15,633 nt of DNA from Nanobdellota archaeon (lineage in GTDB: Archaea > Nanobdellota > Nanobdellia > SCGC-AAA011-G17 > GW2011-AR20). Each line of letters starts with the position of its first letter. The stretch's first letter is position 1. The DNA lies in NCBI GenBank assembly GCA_018819375.1, contig JAHJQH010000020.1, positions 1-15,633 on the forward strand, in the 5' to 3' direction. Below the pieces are notes generated by a model that ran no database searches, was not told where the DNA came from, and worked only from the letters and a program-made list of their open reading frames with translations. Positions 13,535 to 15,633 of the stretch are shown in pieces. Both the position numbers and the translations under genes were made by a program.

Positions 13535-13784
13535 CGTCCGAGGTCGGATTTTCATAGCTTTTGAATTCTTCACCAGCACACCAAAGGAGGTGGTTGTTAC
13601 ATAGCTTTTCTCACAATAGCTTACCAAGGAACAAAGCTCCACAGGTGGCTTTTTGTGTAACTCCTTCATGAACCATATGAATAAAGGTTCCAGTGTTTTT
13701 AACACCAATATTTTCAAAAGTCATCTTGAACCGACGACCGCACGGTTAACAGCCGTGTGCTCTAACCAACTGAGCTACCCGGAC
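13535..13784 (-). tRNA. tRNA-Asn (anticodon GUU) with a 176-nt T-loop intron
   Basis: The 5' exon (13784-13725) has acceptor GTCCGGG, D stem GCTC/GAGC, anticodon stem CACGG/CCGTG around CTGTTAA (anticodon GTT), the T stem 5' strand GTCGG and the start of the T-loop TTCAAG. The 3' exon (13548-13535) gives the last T-loop base T, CCGAC, acceptor CTCGGAC (one G-U) and discriminator G. Joined, they form a 74-nt tRNA with T-loop TTCAAGT, matching the TTCRANY consensus. The anticodon loop has no intron. A tRNA finder limited to short or anticodon introns would miss this gene. Confidence 0.88.
13549..13724 (-). other. tRNA-Asn intron at T-loop position 59/60
   Basis: The junctions form a canonical bulge-helix-bulge. 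Outer helix is GTCGG/CCGAC, central 4-bp helix TTCA/TGAA, three-base bulges AGA and AAT, inner helix TGACTTTTG/CAAAAGCTA with one A-C mismatch. Cleavage between the second and third bulge bases gives exactly this intron. Its interior has several small hairpins (for example GTGTT/AACAC and GAACC/GGTTC) and no convincing ORF. Confidence 0.8.
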
Positions 13785-13810
13785 ATCTAACAATTAAAAA
13801 GTTTCAAGAG

Positions 13811-13820
13811 ATTTAAAAAA
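13811..13820 (-). promoter_or_regulatory. TATA box of the tRNA-Asn/tRNA-Ile transcript
   Basis: The minus strand reads TTTTTTAAAT, centred about 31 nt upstream of the tRNA-Asn 5' end. Confidence 0.45.
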
Positions 13821-13824
13821 CTTT

Positions 13825-13877
13825 GGTTTCAACTAATCTTGATGCTATGTTATGAAGTTACACAGGTTTCAACTAAT
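13825..13877. repeat. 13-nt direct repeat at the end of the tRNA-binding protein gene
   Basis: GGTTTCAACTAAT occurs at 13825-13837 and 13865-13877, 40 bases apart. The second copy contains the stop codon of the leftward gene. It may be a small duplication; no function is suggested. Confidence 0.5.
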
Positions 13878-14207
13878 TTTGCACCCATTGCTTACATCAG
13901 AATCAGGAATTAATAAAGAAACCTTTTCTCCGCCATCACAAGGCTCACAAGCAGCCAGTAGCATTCCTCCGCTCTTGACACCCCTCAAGACAACAGGCTC
14001 AAGATTAGTAATCACGATTATCTTTTTTCCAGTCAACTCTTCCTTTTTATAGCTCTCCTTTATTCCAGAAACAATAATCTTCTCACCAATTTCCTCACCT
14101 AACCAAACTTTAAGCACATAAAGTTTGTCAGCATTAGGATGATCTTGCACTTCCTTGATTTCTCCAACCCTCATATCCATTTTTTTCCACTCATTAAAGG
14201 ATATCAT
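13869..14207 (-). CDS. Free-standing tRNA-binding domain protein, MetRS beta-subunit-like
   Basis: A 112-aa single OB-fold (EMAPII/Arc1p/MetG C-terminal type). Landmarks are FNEWKKMDMRVGEIKEVQDH near the start, PNADKLYVLKVWLGEE, IVSGIKESYKKEELTGKKI, ITNLEPVVLRGVKSGGMLLAA and a final LIPDSD. Such proteins add non-specific tRNA affinity to methionyl-tRNA synthetase when its gene lacks this domain. The MetRS gene is not in this window, so the partner is inferred. The ATG at 14207 lies about 26 nt from a TATA element; a TTG at 14219 is rejected. It is close to several tRNA genes. Confidence 0.88.
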   Translation of the reverse strand: MISFNEWKKMDMRVGEIKEVQDHPNADKLYVLKVWLGEEIGEKIIVSGIKESYKKEELTGKKIIVITNLEPVVLRGVKSGGMLLAACEPCDGGEKVSLLIPDSDVSNGCKIS

Positions 14208-14227
14208 AGTCAAACCCAAAAAGTTAT

Positions 14228-14240
14228 TATATATAAAAGT
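14228..14240. promoter_or_regulatory. TATA element shared by the tRNA-binding protein and tRNA-Gly
   Basis: TTATATATAAAAG has a palindromic core (TATATATA). Its centre is about 26 nt from the ATG at 14207 leftward and about 33 nt from the tRNA-Gly 5' end at 14266 rightward. No other TATA-like box fits either unit. Confidence 0.5.
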
Positions 14241-14265
14241 TTGTCCAAAAGTATTAAATAACAGT

Positions 14266-14357
14266 GCGGCTTTCGTTCAATGGTAGGATTTGAGCTTCCC
14301 AATTCAAGGAAAACAAGGAAAAAGCTTAAGATGCGGGTTCAACTCCCGCAAGCCGCA
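14266..14357 (+). tRNA. tRNA-Gly (anticodon CCC) with a 21-nt intron
   Basis: Exons 14266-14301 and 14323-14357 give a 71-nt tRNA. Its parts are acceptor GCGGCTT/AAGCCGC, D stem GTTC/GGAT with wobble pairs, anticodon stem TGAGC/GCTTA around TTCCCAA (anticodon CCC), T stem GCGGG/CCCGC with loop TTCAACT, discriminator A. CCA is not encoded. The intron (14302-14322) is at 37/38. Helix TTCC/GGAA and bulges CAA and AAA fit a bulge-helix-bulge, but the inner helix is only two pairs, so it is a relaxed form. Confidence 0.9.
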
Positions 14358-14377
14358 TAAAAAAGGGTGGTGGTTAA

Positions 14378-14695
14378 ATGTTAGAATTTTTCATAATAGG
14401 ACTATTCTCCGGATTAGGTATGGGCTTAAAATACACAGGAACATACAAGAACACAAAAGTTGCAAGAGTTCTTTTCAGGATTCCAATCAACAAGTCAGAG
14501 GTTTTGCATCTCCATCATTGGAGTCTTTCTCTTTTAATGATAATCATTATATTTCTATTAATAGAAGCAGGATTCATATCAAATCAGAATCCAATGGCAT
14601 TATTATTCTTAGGTTATTTCATAGCTTTCGGGGTACAGGGAGCTTTTCTTCAAGATGCCTGGAAATTCATAGAAAAGAAGGGGCAAAGTAATTAA
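14378..14695 (+). CDS. Small integral membrane protein with an HLHHW motif
   Basis: A 105-aa protein with three hydrophobic spans (about 1-17 MLEFFIIGLFSGLGMGL, about 50-66 LSLLMIIIIFLLIEAGF, about 73-91 ALLFLGYFIAFGVQGAF). Between the first and second lies VLHLHHWSLS, a histidine cluster next to the membrane that could bind metal, and the C-terminus is basic. The family is not recognised. The ATG at 14378 follows the G-rich GGGTGGTGG, which pairs partly with the anti-Shine-Dalgarno CACCUCC. It begins 20 bases after tRNA-Gly and may share its transcript. Confidence 0.7.
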   Translation: MLEFFIIGLFSGLGMGLKYTGTYKNTKVARVLFRIPINKSEVLHLHHWSLSLLMIIIIFLLIEAGFISNQNPMALLFLGYFIAFGVQGAFLQDAWKFIEKKGQSN

Positions 14696-14788
14696 ATAGT
14701 TAAAATTGTGAACTCCCTTAAAACTACGCGTGCTAGGTTATGTGTGCTATTTCATGACATTTGTCACCCCCTTAAAAATACAGCAACT

Positions 14789-14798
14789 CTTATAAATA
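14789..14798 (+). promoter_or_regulatory. Possible TATA box for the tRNA-Gln/tRNA-Glu unit
   Basis: CTTATAAATA is the best TATA-like box upstream of tRNA-Gln, but it lies about 73 nt away, implying a long 5' leader. CCAATCAAAA occurs twice between it and the tRNA. The rest of 14696-14866 shows only the small palindrome TGACATTTGTCA (14755-14766). Confidence 0.3.
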
Positions 14799-14866
14799 AA
14801 AAACTCCAATCAAAAATATCCAATCAAAACCAATAGACCAAAAACCAAACACAACTCGCCAAACAT

Positions 14867-14956
14867 AGCCCCGTAGTGTAGCGGTCAAGCATAACAGGCT
14901 CTGGAGGCACAGGCCAAAGAAACCTGTTGACCTAGGTTCAAATCCTAGCGGGGCTA
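14867..14956 (+). tRNA. tRNA-Gln (anticodon CUG) with a 17-nt intron
   Basis: Exons 14867-14904 and 14922-14956 give a 73-nt tRNA. Its parts are acceptor AGCCCCG/CGGGGCT, D stem GTGT/GCAT, anticodon stem ACAGG/CCTGT around CTCTGGA (anticodon CTG), T stem CTAGG/CCTAG with loop TTCAAAT, discriminator A. CCA is not encoded. The intron (14905-14921) is at 37/38, with bulges GGA and AAA, inner helix GGC/GCC and a central helix CTCT/AAAG containing one C-A mismatch. Confidence 0.9.
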
Positions 14957-14962
14957 TCCAAC

Positions 14963-15060
14963 CGCAAGCATCAACAACCTTTGTGAGCACACAAGCGAAC
15001 AAACGGTCTGATGCGCAAGCATCAAGAAGCCCTCTTTGGTGCCAGCTGACATTGCAGCTG
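14963..15060 (+). other. Hairpin-rich spacer between tRNA-Gln and tRNA-Glu
   Basis: Three hairpins lie in series: TTGTG-AGCA-CACAA (14981-14994), GATGC-GCAA-GCATC (15010-15023, with a GNRA tetraloop) and CAGCTG-ACATTG-CAGCTG (15043-15060). CGCAAGCATCAA is repeated exactly at 14963-14974 and 15014-15025. It could be an unrecognised small RNA, a processing element or remains of duplicated tRNA-flanking DNA. No box C/D or H/ACA set is complete. Confidence 0.35.
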
Positions 15061-15061
15061 T

Positions 15062-15136
15062 GCTCCTGTAGTGTAGTTCGGTTAATCACCTGGCCCTCTC
15101 GAGGCCAAAACCCGGGTTCAAATCCCGGCAGGAGCA
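15062..15136 (+). tRNA. tRNA-Glu (anticodon CUC)
   Basis: 75 nt without intron: acceptor GCTCCTG/CAGGAGC, D stem GTGT/TCAC, anticodon stem TGGCC/GGCCA around CTCTCGA (anticodon CTC), T stem CCGGG/CCCGG with loop TTCAAAT, discriminator A. CCA is not encoded. A T6 run just after it may end transcription. Confidence 0.93.
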
Positions 15137-15140
15137 ATAG

Positions 15141-15149
15141 TTTTTTAAG
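15141..15149 (+). promoter_or_regulatory. T-run after tRNA-Glu that also fits a TATA box
   Basis: TTTTTTAAG begins four bases after the tRNA. As a T-run it may end tRNA-Glu transcription. As a TATA box its centre is about 26 nt before the ATG at 15171 of the next gene. Confidence 0.35.
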
Positions 15150-15155
15150 TTTTTC

Positions 15156-15633
15156 ATGACACACCAGAATATGAAAAACAAAATTCCTTGCGAGAATCTA
15201 TGTAAAAATGTTGTAGAATATGTCCCCACATACATAGGGAAAAAAGCAGGGATATTATTTGTTCTTAATAAACCAGATAAAAGAGTTCTTCAAACAGACT
15301 TATTTATAGATTATCTGGGGGTATTGGCCAAATCCAAGACAGGAGGGATACTAGGGGAGATTTTACATTATTGTAATCTAAATGTAGAAGAGATTATGAT
15401 AACAAACTTGTTTAAATGTATAAGGGATACTGATAATCATTCAATAAGGTCTACAAATCCTACAAGGAAAGAGTACCAAAAGTGCAGTAGAATTCTTAAA
15501 GAAGAATTAAGGGAATTAAACCCTTCAAAAACAATAATATTCGGTGCAATAGGCAGAAAATTACTCTCCAAGGAAGAGCTAGGGTTAGAGAAATGTTTAT
15601 TCACAGACCATCCATCTTATATCTGGTCAAAAC
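15156..15633 (+). CDS. Uracil-DNA glycosylase superfamily protein (partial, runs off the window)
   Basis: The open frame continues to the window end with at least 159 codons. Early IPCENLCKN gives a Cys pair (C-x3-C). Further on are EIMITNLFKCIRDTD and NPTRKEYQKCSRILKEELREL, then PSKTIIFGAIGRKLL and FTDHPSYIW. The four cysteines (CxxxC, KC, KC) and the N-x3-KC ... C layout match 4Fe-4S family 4-like uracil-DNA glycosylases, and HPS is the second catalytic-region motif. The usual first motif GEAPG is not seen; its place holds FVLNKPDKR, so activity on uracil is uncertain. The TATA position favours the ATG at 15171; the ATG at 15156 is the longer option. Confidence 0.75.
   Translation, partial: MTHQNMKNKIPCENLCKNVVEYVPTYIGKKAGILFVLNKPDKRVLQTDLFIDYLGVLAKSKTGGILGEILHYCNLNVEEIMITNLFKCIRDTDNHSIRSTNPTRKEYQKCSRILKEELRELNPSKTIIFGAIGRKLLSKEELGLEKCLFTDHPSYIWSK

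Noticed and set aside
13385..13717. A 110-codon leftward open frame across the tRNA-Ile and tRNA-Asn region
   Set aside because: It runs through tRNA-Ile, the tRNA-Asn 3' exon and the intron. Its openness is chance, and its composition is unlike the neighbouring proteins. It is not an intron-encoded endonuclease: it has no LAGLIDADG motif and is too short.
13549..13724. Box C/D guide RNA in the tRNA-Asn intron
   Set aside because: AGATGA near the 5' splice site is an imperfect box C, and no CTGA box D lies in the intron.
14290..14691. A rightward open frame starting inside tRNA-Gly
   Set aside because: It overlaps the tRNA and the membrane-protein gene in another frame. The latter has a Shine-Dalgarno site and clear membrane spans.
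14790..15164. A 124-codon leftward open frame over tRNA-Gln and tRNA-Glu
   Set aside because: It is antisense to two well-formed tRNAs; the GFEPRS-type peptide is a familiar artefact of reading tRNA T-arms in reverse.
1..15633. CRISPR array, transposon ends or integrase
   Set aside because: The direct repeats present are two or three short tandem copies without spacers of even length. No transposase, integrase or att-type tRNA duplication was found.

Overview
This is an AT-rich archaeal chromosome segment. Archaeal markers include RadA, a single-domain ZPR1, RPA-type ssDNA-binding protein, aIF2-beta, aIF1A, a Dim2-like KH protein, a DUF424 protein and an NMD3-like domain. TATA boxes sit about 26-34 nt upstream of many start codons, with little or no leader, and tRNA genes lack an encoded CCA and carry bulge-helix-bulge introns. 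Compact genes, stripped-down factors and many small unknown proteins suggest a DPANN lineage (Woesearchaeota/Pacearchaeota-like). That placement is an inference, not a proof.

Layout. (1) 1-1677: a ZPR1 zinc protein (-) and a small unknown gene (+) diverge from one palindromic TATA element, followed by a DUF1003 membrane protein (-). (2) 1678-4850: a leftward block with a small conserved protein and RadA (recombination), then a type II restriction-modification pair, a BsaWI-like endonuclease and a beta-class methyltransferase. The endonuclease C-terminus is thrown out of frame at a (TA)6 tract. (3) 4851-7200: a TrmB-like regulator (-) divergent from two unknown genes (+), with a perfect inverted repeat between the two promoters. 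(4) 7201-10210: a leftward operon of overlapping genes: pilin-like secreted protein, RPA, YdjM-type membrane hydrolase and a nucleotidyltransferase split by a -1 shift at a T7 run. (5) 10250-13380: rightward translation and ribosome-biogenesis genes (aIF2-beta, DUF424, NMD3-like, aIF1A, KH/Dim2-like), then two tandem paralogues of an unknown family. (6) 13381-15633: five tRNA genes (Ile-GAU, Asn-GUU, Gly-CCC, Gln-CUG, Glu-CUC), a free-standing tRNA-binding (MetRS-beta-like) protein, a small membrane protein and the start of a 4Fe-4S uracil-DNA-glycosylase-like gene cut by the window end.

Three tRNAs contain introns. Gly (21 nt) and Gln (17 nt) are interrupted at the usual 37/38 site. tRNA-Asn is interrupted inside the T-loop (59/60) by a 176-nt intron with an almost ideal bulge-helix-bulge. 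The strongest points for follow-up are this T-loop intron, the (TA)6 tract in the restriction gene, the T7 slippage site and the TrmB-linked unknown gene pair. No CRISPR array, transposon or rRNA was found. No gap between genes exceeds 300 bases; the longest are 1408-1677 and 4741-5020, both described below.
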